A DNA stretch of 64,000 nucleotides from Cryobacterium soli (GCF_003611035.1 NZ_CP030033.1:3906001-3970000), one strand, 5' to 3'; shown: positions 25,906-34,582, counted from the stretch's first letter. Notes: a model not told the origin generated them from the letters alone. Made by a program: numbers and translations.

Positions 25906-25962
25906 CTGTACCCCCGGGGGAAGACTACCGGTGCCTGATCATGGCGGGCCGGCCGGCCGGGC

Positions 25963-26031
25963 TCACGCGGCCGGGTGGTCGTCGAGAGCGGCGCGGGTGT
26001 TGGTGCGCGAGGACTGGGTGACGGTGGTCAT
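25963..26031 (-). CDS. Possible 22-residue micropeptide
   Basis: A tiny ATG-TGA frame encodes MTTVTQSSRTNTRAALDDHP plus two alanines. 21 of 22 sense codons end in G or C, as in the real genes nearby. There is no Shine-Dalgarno, but TACCGTAT lies about 8 nt upstream of the ATG, which could serve as a -10 for a leaderless transcript. It sits in a 324-bp gap (25906-26229) otherwise without a gene. Low confidence; chance occurrence is possible in such GC-rich DNA. Confidence 0.3.
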   Translation of the reverse strand: MTTVTQSSRTNTRAALDDHPAA

Positions 26032-26229
26032 GGCGCATACGGTACCCCGGCCGCAGGTGCGGTTCAACGGGCATCCGTGGTGCGGCGGAGGTGAGCTGGC
26101 CGGCAGGGTCGGGGTGAGCGATGACGGCGCACGGGGCTTTCGGGCAGCGGATGCGCGGGCGTACCGTGGATGGCACAGGCGGTGGCGGTTACACCCAGCG
26201 TCGGGGGCCGTCACCGATCGGGAGCTCAG

Positions 26230-26703
26230 ATGGCCGTCAGGGATGCGTTCAGCACAGCGGAGTGGCGCACGGTCGGCGCCGCGCCGTTCCTGGTCGGCCT
26301 GTACCTGGTCGGGGCGTCGCAAAGCTCTCCGATGGGGATCGTCACCGAGATGCTGGCCGCGGAGAAGGCGGTCACCCTCGAGGCGTCCCAGCCCGACGGG
26401 CTGCCCATCGTGAAGGAGATCGAGGCCGACCTCGTGGCGGAGGTGCTGACGAGGGATTTCGGCCTGATCGACGGCGCCGAGGAGACCCAGGCCCGGGTGC
26501 TCGGCGAGCTGACCCTGGCGCTGGCACTCGTGAAGACCCAGGCACCGGGCCTGGATTCCGCGTTCCGGGCCTGGCTCTTCCGGGTCGCCGAGCATGTGGC
26601 GCGGGCGTCGGCCGAGGGACAGCCGGGTGGCCGGCGGCTCATCGGAGACCACGAACTCGACGCGCTGCACACCCTGGCCGGCCTGCTCGGGGTGCCCCGG
26701 TAG
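26230..26703 (+). CDS. Hypothetical protein (157 residues)
   Basis: The protein is soluble and predicted helical, with AVRDAFSTAEWRTVGAAPFL at the N-terminus and an alternating acidic/hydrophobic pattern after it. Its layout resembles actinobacterial proteins of unknown function that look distantly TerB-like, but I cannot name the family. The ATG at 26230 follows CGGGAGCTC and beats the in-frame upstream start at 26170, which has no ribosome site. It ends 15 bp before the acyltransferase gene and is probably co-transcribed with it. Confidence 0.7.
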   Translation: MAVRDAFSTAEWRTVGAAPFLVGLYLVGASQSSPMGIVTEMLAAEKAVTLEASQPDGLPIVKEIEADLVAEVLTRDFGLIDGAEETQARVLGELTLALALVKTQAPGLDSAFRAWLFRVAEHVARASAEGQPGGRRLIGDHELDALHTLAGLLGVPR

Positions 26704-26718
26704 GTATACCGTCGAGGC

Positions 26719-28068
26719 GTGCGCACGCCGCCATCGATCGACCGGGTGAGCGCCGACGACCTCATGTCGCTGGTCGCCGAACACGGATCCACGCCTATGC
26801 AGGTCGGCGCGGTGCTGCTGCTCGACACGACGCCCGGCCTGGACCCCACCCGGCTGGTCACTGAGCTGGGCCGCCGGGTCGCCGGCATACCGCGGCTGCG
26901 CCAACGGCTCGAGACGGTGCCGGTGGGATGCGGCCGGCCGATCTGGGTGGACGACCCCGGTTTCGACATGTCCCGGCACGTGCGGGTGAGAGTGCTGGGC
27001 GACCCGCTGGCCGAGCAGGAGGTGCTCGACATTGCCGCGACCCTGCTGGGCACGCCCCTGCCGCGCAGCCGGCCGCTCTGGACGGCCACCCTGGTGGTCA
27101 CCCCGGCCGGCACCGAGGCCGCCCTCATCGTGGTGTTCCATCACGTGCTCGCTGACGGCATCGGCGGCCTCGCGGTGCTGGCCGGCCTGGTCGACGGCGC
27201 CCCCGGGCCGACGGTGCCGACCGCACCATTTCCCCGGCCGCGTCCGTCGCCCCGGCAGATCGCCGCGGACATGCTGCGGCTGCGCCTGCGCGCTCTCCGC
27301 CGGTTGCCGCAGGACCTGCTGCGCCTGGCGGCGGCGGCCGGCCAGCTGCGGCTCGTGGGCGGCAGCCGCCTGCCGAGCACCTCCCTCAACGTGCCGACGG
27401 GACCCCGTCGCCGGTTCCTCGAGATCAGGGTCGACCTGCCGCAGATTCTGAGTGCGGCCCGGGCCCGCCAGGCCACCGTGAACGATGTGTTGCTCGTGGC
27501 TATCGCCGGCGCCCTGCACACCCTTCTCCTGAGCCGCGGCGAACGCGTCGACGAGGTCGTGGTGTCGGTGCCGTTCTCGGCCCGGCTGCAGGCCAGCGCC
27601 GGGCAGCTCGGCAACGCGAGCGGCGTCATCCCGCTGCGCATCCCCGCCGTGGGCGACCCCGATGAGCGGCTGCGCCGGGTGGCGGCGCTCACCCGCACCG
27701 CCAAGCGCACCGCGCGCGGCGCATCCACAGCCCTGATCGGCCCGCTCTTCCGGCTGCTGGCCCGGCTGGGGCTCTACCGACGGTTCATCGACGGCCAACG
27801 GCTCATCCACACCTTCACGAGCAACGTGCGCGGGCCGGCCGAGCCGCTCACCCTCGTGGGCTGCCCGATCACCGCACTGCTGCCGCTGAGCGCGGCGACG
27901 GGCAATGTCACCGTCGCGTTCGCTGCGCTCTCCTACGCGGGCACTCTGGTGATCACGATTGTCGCCGACCCGGATGCCTGCCCCGACCTGCAGGCGCTCC
28001 GGGAGGCGCTCGTGACCGAACTCGCCGCACTGGGCCTCACCGCCATAGGAGGGGTCAGACCGGCCTGA
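26719..28068 (+). CDS. Wax ester synthase/diacylglycerol acyltransferase (WS/DGAT family)
   Basis: This 449-residue acyltransferase moves acyl groups from acyl-CoA to diacylglycerol or a fatty alcohol, giving storage lipid. The active-site motif HHVLADG is at residues 141-147. The preceding PLPRSRPLW (about 113-121) is the conserved PLW element, and the NDVLL motif (about residue 255) is also seen. Length and motif spacing match actinobacterial WS/DGATs. The start is GTG at 26719 with GAGGC upstream, 15 bp after the hypothetical gene. The acceptor (sterol, alcohol or DAG) cannot be inferred. Confidence 0.88.
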   Translation: MRTPPSIDRVSADDLMSLVAEHGSTPMQVGAVLLLDTTPGLDPTRLVTELGRRVAGIPRLRQRLETVPVGCGRPIWVDDPGFDMSRHVRVRVLGDPLAEQEVLDIAATLLGTPLPRSRPLWTATLVVTPAGTEAALIVVFHHVLADGIGGLAVLAGLVDGAPGPTVPTAPFPRPRPSPRQIAADMLRLRLRALRRLPQDLLRLAAAAGQLRLVGGSRLPSTSLNVPTGPRRRFLEIRVDLPQILSAARARQATVNDVLLVAIAGALHTLLLSRGERVDEVVVSVPFSARLQASAGQLGNASGVIPLRIPAVGDPDERLRRVAALTRTAKRTARGASTALIGPLFRLLARLGLYRRFIDGQRLIHTFTSNVRGPAEPLTLVGCPITALLPLSAATGNVTVAFAALSYAGTLVITIVADPDACPDLQALREALVTELAALGLTAIGGVRPA

Positions 28069-28198
28069 CTCGATGGGTATCACACCGGCCTGACCGGCTG
28101 CTCACTGCGATACGCCCCTAGCGAAATCCCTGTTGATAGCGTGTTTATCTCGGGACAACGCAGGCGAGGGCCACAAGCTCACACGCCTCGCACCCGCC

Positions 28199-28256
28199 AA
28201 GGAGGACACCCATCACGGTGTCCACCGCACTGACAGGAATAGGGGAATCACCATGA
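28199..28256 (+). promoter_or_regulatory. Leader with hairpin and possible 12-residue leader peptide before the SDR gene
   Basis: AAGGAGG (28199-28205) overlaps a perfect 7-bp hairpin, GGACACC (28204-28210) with GGTGTCC (28217-28223). A short frame from GTG at 28218 encodes MSTALTGIGESP. Its TGA at 28254-28256 overlaps the ATG of the SDR gene (ATGA). This could be a coupled leader peptide, or simply chance; AGGGG just before the SDR ATG also serves as a ribosome site. Confidence 0.35.
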
Positions 28257-29038
28257 CCGTCACCAACAAAGTCGCACTCGTCACCGGAGCCGGCCAGGGC
28301 ATCGGACGCGGCATCGCTCTGAGGCTCGCCCAGGACGGCTTCGATATCGCCGTGGCCGACCTCGCGGTGCAGGCCGAGAAGGCCGCGGGCGTCATCACAG
28401 AGATCGAGGCGTTGGGCCGCGCTGCGGTGTTCGTCAGCGTGGATGTCTCCCAGCGCGACGACGTCTTCGCCGCCGTCGACGCCGCGGCACAGCGCCTGGG
28501 CGGGTTCGACGTGATCGTCAACAACGCCGGCATCGCCCAAGTCACTCCGTTGTCGGAGATCACCGAAGACGAGCTCGACTCGATCTTCCGGATCAACGTG
28601 AACAGCGTGATCTGGGGCATCCAGGCCGCCGTGGCCAAGTTCGACGAGCTGGGACACCCCGGCAAGATCATCAACGCGGCGTCGATCGCGTCCATCCAGG
28701 GATTCCCGATCCTCGGTGCGTACTCGGCGTCCAAGTTCGCCGTGCGCGGCATCACCCAGGTCGCCGCACAAGAGCTGGCGCCGAAGAAGATCACCGTCAA
28801 CGCCTACGCGCCCGGAATCGTCGGTACGGGGATGTGGGACCTCATCGATGAGAAGCTCAGCGCGATCAATGGCAAGCCCCGTGGACAGAACCTCAAGGAG
28901 AACGTCGACGGCATCGCCCTCGGGCGTATCGAAACCCCGGAAGACGTGGCCAAGGTGGTGTCATTCTTCGCCGGGCCCGACTCCGATTACGTCACCGGGC
29001 AGGTGCTGCTGGTCGACGGCGGCATGCTCTATAACTGA
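28253..29038 (+). CDS. SDR oxidoreductase, acetoin/diacetyl reductase-like
   Basis: This 261-residue classical short-chain dehydrogenase has coenzyme motif TGAGQGIG (residues 11-18), NNAG (90-93) and catalytic Ser144, Tyr157 and Lys161 (YSASK). The sequence GYxxNxxAxGIVGTGMW-like end region (YAPGIVGTGMWDLIDEKL) and LVDGGMLYN tail match the acetoin(diacetyl) reductase/2,3-butanediol dehydrogenase group. It interconverts diacetyl, acetoin and butanediol with NAD(H). An Asp at the end of beta-2 (AVADLAVQ) indicates NAD preference. The gene stands alone, followed by a strong terminator. GC content is a little lower than in its neighbours. Confidence 0.88.
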   Translation: MTVTNKVALVTGAGQGIGRGIALRLAQDGFDIAVADLAVQAEKAAGVITEIEALGRAAVFVSVDVSQRDDVFAAVDAAAQRLGGFDVIVNNAGIAQVTPLSEITEDELDSIFRINVNSVIWGIQAAVAKFDELGHPGKIINAASIASIQGFPILGAYSASKFAVRGITQVAAQELAPKKITVNAYAPGIVGTGMWDLIDEKLSAINGKPRGQNLKENVDGIALGRIETPEDVAKVVSFFAGPDSDYVTGQVLLVDGGMLYN

Positions 29039-29055
29039 GTCGCGTCTCTTCAGCC

Positions 29056-29082
29056 GGGCGGTTCCCTTCGCGGGAGCCGCCC
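29056..29082. terminator. Hairpin terminator between convergent SDR and glutaredoxin genes
   Basis: An 11-bp stem, GGGCGGTTCCC (29056-29066) with GGGAGCCGCCC (29072-29082), has one G-T pair and loop TTCGC. It lies 18 bp past the SDR stop and 8 bp past the stop of the opposite glutaredoxin gene. There is no long T-run, as is common in high-GC Actinobacteria. It could work in both directions. Confidence 0.7.
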
Positions 29083-29090
29083 GCTTGTGC

Positions 29091-29363
29091 CTAGATCGTG
29101 CCGAGCGCGAGGAGTTTGGCGCGCACATCCGCGTCGCTGGGCTCGACCATGTGGCTGTTGTCGGCGAACACGAGCACAGGAATCTGGGTGCGGCCGCTGA
29201 TGGCGCGGGCCCGGTCGGCGCCGTCCTCGACGGTCTCCAGGTCCACGTAGTCGTAGGCCACGCCCAGGCCGTCGAGTAGCTTCTTGGAGCGGCGGCAGTC
29301 CTTGCACCACTCGGCGCCGAACATGGTCAAGTCAGCGGCGGCGGGCGTTGCGGGTGTGGTCAT
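29091..29363 (-). CDS. Glutaredoxin-like protein (mycoredoxin type)
   Basis: This 90-residue thioredoxin-fold protein has dithiol active site C20-K-D-C23 (FGAEWCKDCRRSKKLL), cis-proline in RTQIPVLVF, and the family tail EPSDADVRAKL. Short actinobacterial proteins of this kind use mycothiol to reduce mixed disulfides (mycoredoxin-like); the usual mycoredoxin motif is CxYC, so CKDC is a variant. Start at ATG 29361-29363. Stand-alone gene. Confidence 0.87.
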   Translation of the reverse strand: MTTPATPAAADLTMFGAEWCKDCRRSKKLLDGLGVAYDYVDLETVEDGADRARAISGRTQIPVLVFADNSHMVEPSDADVRAKLLALGTI

Positions 29364-29474
29364 GGGTCGAGCTTACGGGCGGGCCGGCTTAGAGAACCCT
29401 GGGCACCCCGGACTGCGCCGGCCGTCGCCGGCCGGGCGCTCCCGGCGATCAACCGGAGCGAAAGTGCGAAACGC

Positions 29475-30737
29475 TCAGCTCGCTGAGGTGAGTTCCGGTT
29501 CGTCGGAGGGCGTCACATCCGCCGCGCCCGGCCGCACGCGGGTGGCCAGCACCGGTGCGAACAACACCACGAGAAGCCCCGCCAGCGGAACCACGAGGAG
29601 CCCGTAGCGCAGCGTGGTGAGGTCGGCGATGGCGCCCACGATGGGCGGCGACACCAGGAAGCCGAGCCGCAGCAGCCACGCGACGATGGTGAGCCCGGTG
29701 CCGGCGCGGAAGCCGGGCAACTCGTCGGCCGCGTGCATGGCCGCGGGGATCAGCGTGGCCACGCCCAGCCCGGCGAGGCCGAAGCCCACGATGGTGCCCG
29801 GGATGGACGGGAACGCGAGGGCGCTGCCCATGCCGAGAAAGACGATGGCGCCGCCGGCGCGGGCCACGGCGCGCTGGCCGAACCTGTCGACCAGAGAGTC
29901 GCCGAGCATCCGGCCGATGAACTGCATGCCCTGCAGTGCGATGAAGCCCAGTCCGGCCACCAGAGCGGATGTCTCGAGCGTGTCGGTGAGGTAGATGGCC
30001 GACCACGAGGCCCCGGCGTCTTCCACGACGGCGCCCGACGCGGCGATCACCACGAGGGCCCCGAGCACCAGCCACTTGCCCAACCGGGCGGGGGAGCGGG
30101 TGGGTACCGTGGTGGCGATCGGCGCGGCGGCCTCGGGTTCAAGCGGCTCTGGGCCGGCCAGCAGGAACCGGTAGGTGTAGAGCGCGAACAGGCTGAACGT
30201 GACCGCCGAGACCACGAGGTGGGTGCCGCGCGGAACGTCGAGCTGGGCCGCCGCGGCGCCGAGCAGACCGCCCGTGACGGCGCCGATGCTCCACACCGCG
30301 TGGAAGGAGTTGAGGATGCTCCTCTTGTACAGCCGCTGCACGCGCAGTCCGTGCGAGTTCTGGGCCACGTCGGTGATGGAGTCCATGGCGCCGGCGAGGA
30401 AGATGCCGGCCGCCAGCGCGATCCAGCTCGGCGCGATACCCGCCACGATCAGCCCTACCGAGGTGAGGATGGTGGAGGCGATGGCCACCCGGGACGAGCG
30501 GAACCGGCGGATGAGCATGCCCGCGGCGAGTCCGGCGATGAGGGCTCCCAGCGGGAACGCCGCGACGGCCAGCCCGAACTCGGCGTTGCTCAGGCCCAGC
30601 TCCGACTTGATCGCGGGATACCGGGGGATCAGGTTCGCGAACAGCGCGCCGTTGGTGAAGAACAAAACAGCGACGGCTACGCGCGCACGGCGCACCTCCA
30701 CGGCGGGGCGGATGCTGGAGCGAGCGGGAGGCGTCAT
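29475..30737 (-). CDS. MFS transporter
   Basis: This 420-residue integral membrane transporter has about 12 helices. It starts TNGALFANLIPRYPAIKSEL (about residue 32), a signature of the YbjJ/Fsr-like MFS group. A motif-A loop (GMLIRRFRSSRV) follows helix 2, and DSLVDRFGQRAV lies in the second half. The ATG at 30735-30737 has GGAAAG upstream. The longer reading frame to 31247 runs antisense to the next gene and is not used. The substrate is unknown, and there is no obvious partner gene. Confidence 0.88.
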   Translation of the reverse strand: MTPPARSSIRPAVEVRRARVAVAVLFFTNGALFANLIPRYPAIKSELGLSNAEFGLAVAAFPLGALIAGLAAGMLIRRFRSSRVAIASTILTSVGLIVAGIAPSWIALAAGIFLAGAMDSITDVAQNSHGLRVQRLYKRSILNSFHAVWSIGAVTGGLLGAAAAQLDVPRGTHLVVSAVTFSLFALYTYRFLLAGPEPLEPEAAAPIATTVPTRSPARLGKWLVLGALVVIAASGAVVEDAGASWSAIYLTDTLETSALVAGLGFIALQGMQFIGRMLGDSLVDRFGQRAVARAGGAIVFLGMGSALAFPSIPGTIVGFGLAGLGVATLIPAAMHAADELPGFRAGTGLTIVAWLLRLGFLVSPPIVGAIADLTTLRYGLLVVPLAGLLVVLFAPVLATRVRPGAADVTPSDEPELTSAS

Positions 30738-30939
30738 TGCGTCAGGGGTCTTTCCGGTGGAGGTCGCGAATCCGGTGCGGGGCACAGGGTTCAAGCTTGG
30801 CACGGATGCCGGCGCCGGTGGGTGCGCCACCGGCCCGGGCGGCCCTTTCCGGCGACCGGGTGGCTGCCTATGCTGGCAGGGTCGCGCGCAGGCCGGCGGT
30901 GCTTCCGCGGTCCGCCTGCCCGGAGCCAGGGAGGAACCC

Positions 30940-31593
30940 ATGACGTTCACCGATCTCGACGGGCGCCCCGAGAAACCACCGCTCAAGGTGGGCCCGGCGG
31001 TGCGGGCGCTGGCCGGCTGCGTGGCCCGCACCGCCCTGCTGCTGGCCGAGCGGCGCATCCACCTGCCCCGGGAGAACACCGGCCGGCTGCTGAGTTTCGG
31101 CGACGGCAGCCGGGCGGTGGTGTACCGCGAGACCGTAGTGGACCGCGGGGTCACCCACGACCCGGCGGTGCTCGTGGTGGGGTTCCGGTTACGGGTGCTG
31201 CGGGGCCGGGCGCACCGCTGGTTCCGGGTGCAGAGCATCCTCAACACGCCACTCTTCGTCGGGTTTCCCGGCTACGTGTCCAAGCTCTGGATGACCCACG
31301 ACGAACACGGCGTGTACCGAGGCATCTATGAGTGGGACGGCCCCGACCGCGCCGAGACGTACGCGCGCACCCTGTGGCGGGTGCTTGCGCTGGGCAGTGT
31401 GCCCGGGTCGATCCACTACCGGGTGCTGACCGGGGTGCACCGGGACGAGTTACTCGCCGATCCGGCGGCCTACCTGCCGGGGACCGGGCCGGCAGTGGAC
31501 GGGCCGCCGGCCGTGACGGTGATCGGTCCTGCGGGGTGGTGGCGTCCGGCCAGGCCGATGCAGCCCAAAGCCCGGCTGCGCGAACCGGTATGA
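30940..31593 (+). CDS. Hypothetical protein coupled to an FAD monooxygenase
   Basis: This 217-residue soluble protein has no family I can name. It contains HDPAVLVVGFRLRVLRGRAH and the conserved-looking stretch GFPGYVSKLWMTHDEHGVYR, then YEWDGPDRAETYA, which recall small antibiotic-biosynthesis-monooxygenase-like or YdhR-like ferredoxin folds. The ATG has GGGAGGAA upstream. Its TGA overlaps the ATG of the monooxygenase gene (31590-31593), so the two proteins very probably work together. Confidence 0.8.
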   Translation: MTFTDLDGRPEKPPLKVGPAVRALAGCVARTALLLAERRIHLPRENTGRLLSFGDGSRAVVYRETVVDRGVTHDPAVLVVGFRLRVLRGRAHRWFRVQSILNTPLFVGFPGYVSKLWMTHDEHGVYRGIYEWDGPDRAETYARTLWRVLALGSVPGSIHYRVLTGVHRDELLADPAAYLPGTGPAVDGPPAVTVIGPAGWWRPARPMQPKARLREPV

Positions 31594-33194
31594 CCGGTTT
31601 CGACACGGATGTGCTCGTGGTGGGCGCCGGCACCACGGGGCTCACCCTGGCGTTGCAGGCGCACGACCACGGTGCCCGGGTGCGAATCGTGGAGCGCCGC
31701 CCGGAGCCGTTCCGGCCGTCACGGGCGATGGTGATGCATCCGCGCACGCTGGAGCTGCTGCGTCCGCTGGGGGTGACGGATGCCCTGCTCGGCCGCGGCG
31801 ACACGTCCCCGTCCGTGCGGCTGCACCTGGGCTCGCGCGAGGTCCTGGTGTCGGTGGACCGGTTCGACCTGCCGGGCACGGCCTTCCCGCACCTGCTGCT
31901 GATCCGGCAGGCGGATGTGGAGGCGGTGCTGGCCGCGGCGCTCGCCGAGCGGGGCGTACTCGTGGAGCGCGGCACCGAGGTGGTGCGGGTGGCCCGGTTG
32001 GGCGGCGGCGGTGCGCGGGCCGTGCTGCGCGGGGATGACCGGCCCGAGCAGGAGGTGCGCTGCCGGTACCTGGCCGGCTGCGACGGACCGGCCAGTCTGG
32101 TGCGCCGGTCGGTGGGCGGTTGGCTGGGCGGCGACTACGCACAGGAGGTGGTGCTGGCCGACCTGGAACTGGAAGCATCCGCGTCGCTCGAGCCGGGGGT
32201 GGCGCAGGTGGTCGTTGGGCGGCGCGGCCTGGTCTTCCTGTTCAACATCGGGGAGCGGGCCGGCTGGCGCATGCTCGCCACCCGCCCCGCCGGCGCGGAC
32301 CGGCAGCCGTTCGGCCAGCCGGGACCGACGGTGCCGGCCACGGCCCTGCAGAGCCTGCTCGACGCGGCCGGACTGCCGGCACGGATCGCGTCCGTGGCCT
32401 GGTCCGCCCAGGTGCGGCTGCAACACCGCCTCGCCAGCCGGTTCAGCCGCGGGCCTCTGTTCCTGGCCGGCGACGCCGCTCACGCGCACTCGCCGGCGGG
32501 AGCGCAGGGCATGAACGCGGGCATCCACGACGCCGTCAACCTCGGCTGGAAACTGGCGCTCGCCTCCAGTGCCGGCTCGGCCGGATCCCTGGCCGGCCTG
32601 CCCGGCTCCGCGCTGCTGGATTCGTACGCCGCGGAGCGCCGCCGCGCGGATGCCGCTGTGCTGCGCCTGACACACGCCATCTATTGGGCGGAGGCGAGCC
32701 TCAATCCGGTGGCCCAGCTGGCCCGCGGAGTGCTCGTGCCGCTGGCTGCACCGCTGGTGCCCTGGCTGCTTCGGCGCCGCCGGCTCACCGCTGCGGTGGT
32801 GCGCACGCTGGCCCAGTTCCGGCTGCGGTACCGGCACAGTCCGCTGTCGGTGGAGGTGCAGGCCTCGCTGGTGCCGGTGCGCGGCGGGCTGGCCCGGCGC
32901 GGGCTGCGGCCCGGGTCACGCGTGGCCGACACCCTGGTGCGCTGCGAGGGCCGCCGCGTGCGGTTACACGAGCTGCTTGCGGGGCCGGGGGTGCATATTC
33001 TGCTGCAGGCGGATGCCCGCCCGGTGCCGGAGCGTCTGCTCGGTGCGCTGACGCACGCCTACCGGCTCGACGACCGGCCGGGCACCGGCATGCTCGTCGT
33101 GCGACCTGACGGATACGTGGCGCTGCGTGCGCCCGTTGTCGACGAGCCGAACCTGGCCGCGTGGTTGCGGATGGTGGGCCTGCTCGTCGGCTGA
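31590..33194 (+). CDS. FAD-dependent aromatic monooxygenase (PheA/TfdB, UbiH-like)
   Basis: This 534-residue flavoprotein hydroxylase has dinucleotide motif VVGAGTTGLTLA (residues 9-20), the arginine strand IVERRPEPFRPSRAM, the DG motif AGCDGPASLVRRS and the second FAD motif LAGDAAHAHSPAGAQGMNAG. The C-terminal third carries the thioredoxin-like extension usual in phenol or polyketide hydroxylases (residues about 470-534). It uses NAD(P)H and O2 to hydroxylate an aromatic or polyketide-like substrate. It is translationally coupled to the unknown protein upstream. No further pathway genes adjoin it. Confidence 0.9.
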   Translation: MTGFDTDVLVVGAGTTGLTLALQAHDHGARVRIVERRPEPFRPSRAMVMHPRTLELLRPLGVTDALLGRGDTSPSVRLHLGSREVLVSVDRFDLPGTAFPHLLLIRQADVEAVLAAALAERGVLVERGTEVVRVARLGGGGARAVLRGDDRPEQEVRCRYLAGCDGPASLVRRSVGGWLGGDYAQEVVLADLELEASASLEPGVAQVVVGRRGLVFLFNIGERAGWRMLATRPAGADRQPFGQPGPTVPATALQSLLDAAGLPARIASVAWSAQVRLQHRLASRFSRGPLFLAGDAAHAHSPAGAQGMNAGIHDAVNLGWKLALASSAGSAGSLAGLPGSALLDSYAAERRRADAAVLRLTHAIYWAEASLNPVAQLARGVLVPLAAPLVPWLLRRRRLTAAVVRTLAQFRLRYRHSPLSVEVQASLVPVRGGLARRGLRPGSRVADTLVRCEGRRVRLHELLAGPGVHILLQADARPVPERLLGALTHAYRLDDRPGTGMLVVRPDGYVALRAPVVDEPNLAAWLRMVGLLVG

Positions 33195-33207
33195 GTCGGC
33201 TGCGAGC

Positions 33208-33645
33208 TCAGTGCTCGGCCGGTGCGAAGACCAGGGCGCACGGGTCGAGCCGGAAGATCGGATGGTCCGCCACGTCCGGCAGCTCGGCGAGGAAGGCGTC
33301 GGCCCGCCGGCCGAGCCGCTTGAGGTATGCAGCCGCGATCCGGGCATGTTCGTCGCCGCGCAGTTCCGTGGCCCGGTACGGGTACCGGCGCCAGCGGATA
33401 CGCAGCTCGCAGCGTCCGGCGACACGGAGGTTGCGCACCCACTGGGTTTCCCCGCGGCCGGCGATCACGTAGCGGTCGCCCTCGATGTCGAACGGGGCGA
33501 CGGGGGTGCCGATCTCGCGTCCGCTGGTGCGGCCGCGCACGATGAGCGTGGGTGCGCCGAGGGTGCGCGCGACAGGGTTGACGACGTGCTGCAGGAACGG
33601 GCTGGGCGGTAGGTAGCCGCCCTGACGAACGTGGGTGGTGCTCAC
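33208..33645 (-). CDS. Deazaflavin (F420)-dependent nitroreductase family protein
   Basis: This 145-residue split-barrel flavoprotein is of the DDN/nitroreductase type found in Actinobacteria. Features are TLIVRGRTSGREIGTPVAPF with the family RxSG motif, then DRYVIAGRGETQWVRNLRVAG. These enzymes bind F420H2 and reduce quinones or nitro compounds. The GTG at 33645 follows AAAGGAGCCTCCA, a strong ribosome site; the longer frame to 33789 is not needed. It is convergent with the FAD monooxygenase. Confidence 0.86.
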   Translation of the reverse strand: MSTTHVRQGGYLPPSPFLQHVVNPVARTLGAPTLIVRGRTSGREIGTPVAPFDIEGDRYVIAGRGETQWVRNLRVAGRCELRIRWRRYPYRATELRGDEHARIAAAYLKRLGRRADAFLAELPDVADHPIFRLDPCALVFAPAEH

Positions 33646-34020
33646 TGGAGGCTCCTTTCTCAAAGCGAGGCGCGCATCCGCCCCTCGCCGCACACGGTAC
33701 TGCCGGCGCCGCGGCCGCGGAAGTGCTGCCCGAGGCGGCCTGTCTGAGAACTCTCGAATCATCCGCTGTGTTGGCGTGACCCGGCCCAACCGACGCCGGC
33801 AGGAAGACCGATCGCCTTTCCGCAGATTAAGACGCTGCCCGTCTGCCTGTCATTGACCCAGAGTACGTACGCACAGCACCGTGCGCGAGAGGCTGCGGCA
33901 GCCGAGCGTTTCCAGGAAGAGCGTGGTCGCATGAGCGATCGAGGTGTCTCGGCACCGAGGTGCCCGAACAGGGCGGGACCGCGCCGACGCGACGGACCCG
34001 CCTGCTCCTGGCTGACCCGC
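33646..34020. other. 375-bp gap without a convincing gene
   Basis: Open frames exist on both strands, e.g. a TTG-started plus-strand frame from 33853 that runs antisense into the SnoaL-like gene. None has a ribosome site or a recognisable domain. It may hold decayed sequence. Confidence 0.5.
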
Positions 34021-34521
34021 TCAGGAGATCCGTGCCTGTGCACGTTCCATCGCTTGGGCGGGTGCGTCTGTGTTGCCGTCGAGCCAGCTGACGTGCTGCA
34101 CGAGGCGCTCGATCTTCCAGCCGTGCTCGGTGCGGACCATGTGGTTGTCGTACGAGCCGCGCATGAGGTAGAACTCCCCGCCCTCCGCGCCCTCGAGGTA
34201 GTGCTGGGCGTACATGTACGACGAGCAGACGGCGCGGTCTGAGTCGTTCTCGTCGAAGGTGATGACGTGATTCGGGCTGATGTGCTGGCGAGCCGTGAAC
34301 CCGCCCAGACCCACGGCCGCGAATCCCACAAACTGGTCGCGGTCGAAGTCAGCGGCAGGCATGCCGCCTTCGGAGAAGTCGATGTGCACGGGGTTGGTGA
34401 AGCAGTCCGCGTACGCGTCCCAGTCGCCTCGGTCGATCGAGGTCGCGTAGGTGATGACGCGTTCGCTGATCGCGGTGCGGTCTTCGAGCTTCTGGATGCG
34501 GGCGGCAATATCGGTGGTCAT
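34021..34521 (-). CDS. SnoaL-like/NTF2-like protein
   Basis: This 166-residue protein has an NTF2-like alpha+beta cone. It has family traits of SnoaL_4/scytalone-dehydratase-type proteins: EDRTAISERVITYATSIDRG, DWDAYADCFTNPVHIDFSEG, ARQHISPNHVITFD and NHMVRTEHGWKIERL. Members act as small-molecule isomerases, dehydratases or binding proteins. The ATG at 34521 was chosen because GAGAGGGTC stands before it. It is divergent from a MarR-type regulator and probably under its control. The substrate is unknown. Confidence 0.86.
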   Translation of the reverse strand: MTTDIAARIQKLEDRTAISERVITYATSIDRGDWDAYADCFTNPVHIDFSEGGMPAADFDRDQFVGFAAVGLGGFTARQHISPNHVITFDENDSDRAVCSSYMYAQHYLEGAEGGEFYLMRGSYDNHMVRTEHGWKIERLVQHVSWLDGNTDAPAQAMERAQARIS

Positions 34522-34565
34522 GGTGACCCTCTCATTCATCGGGGCGGATGCCTCGCTCTGACCGT

Positions 34566-34582
34566 AGACGGTAAGACCGTCT
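34566..34582. promoter_or_regulatory. MarR operator candidate
   Basis: AGACGGT-AAG-ACCGTCT is a perfect inverted repeat with 7-bp arms. It is placed in the 123-bp divergent spacer between the SnoaL-like gene and the MarR gene, 45 bp upstream of the former. Size and position fit an autoregulatory MarR site. Confidence 0.55.

Noticed and set aside
25963..28083. 706-codon minus-strand frame over the acyltransferase
   Set aside because: Antisense shadow of the WS/DGAT gene, which carries HHVLADG and normal family length; only the last 22 codons are kept as a separate low-confidence micropeptide.
33853..34242. TTG-started plus-strand frame with Cys-rich segment
   Set aside because: No ribosome site and mostly antisense to the SnoaL-like gene.
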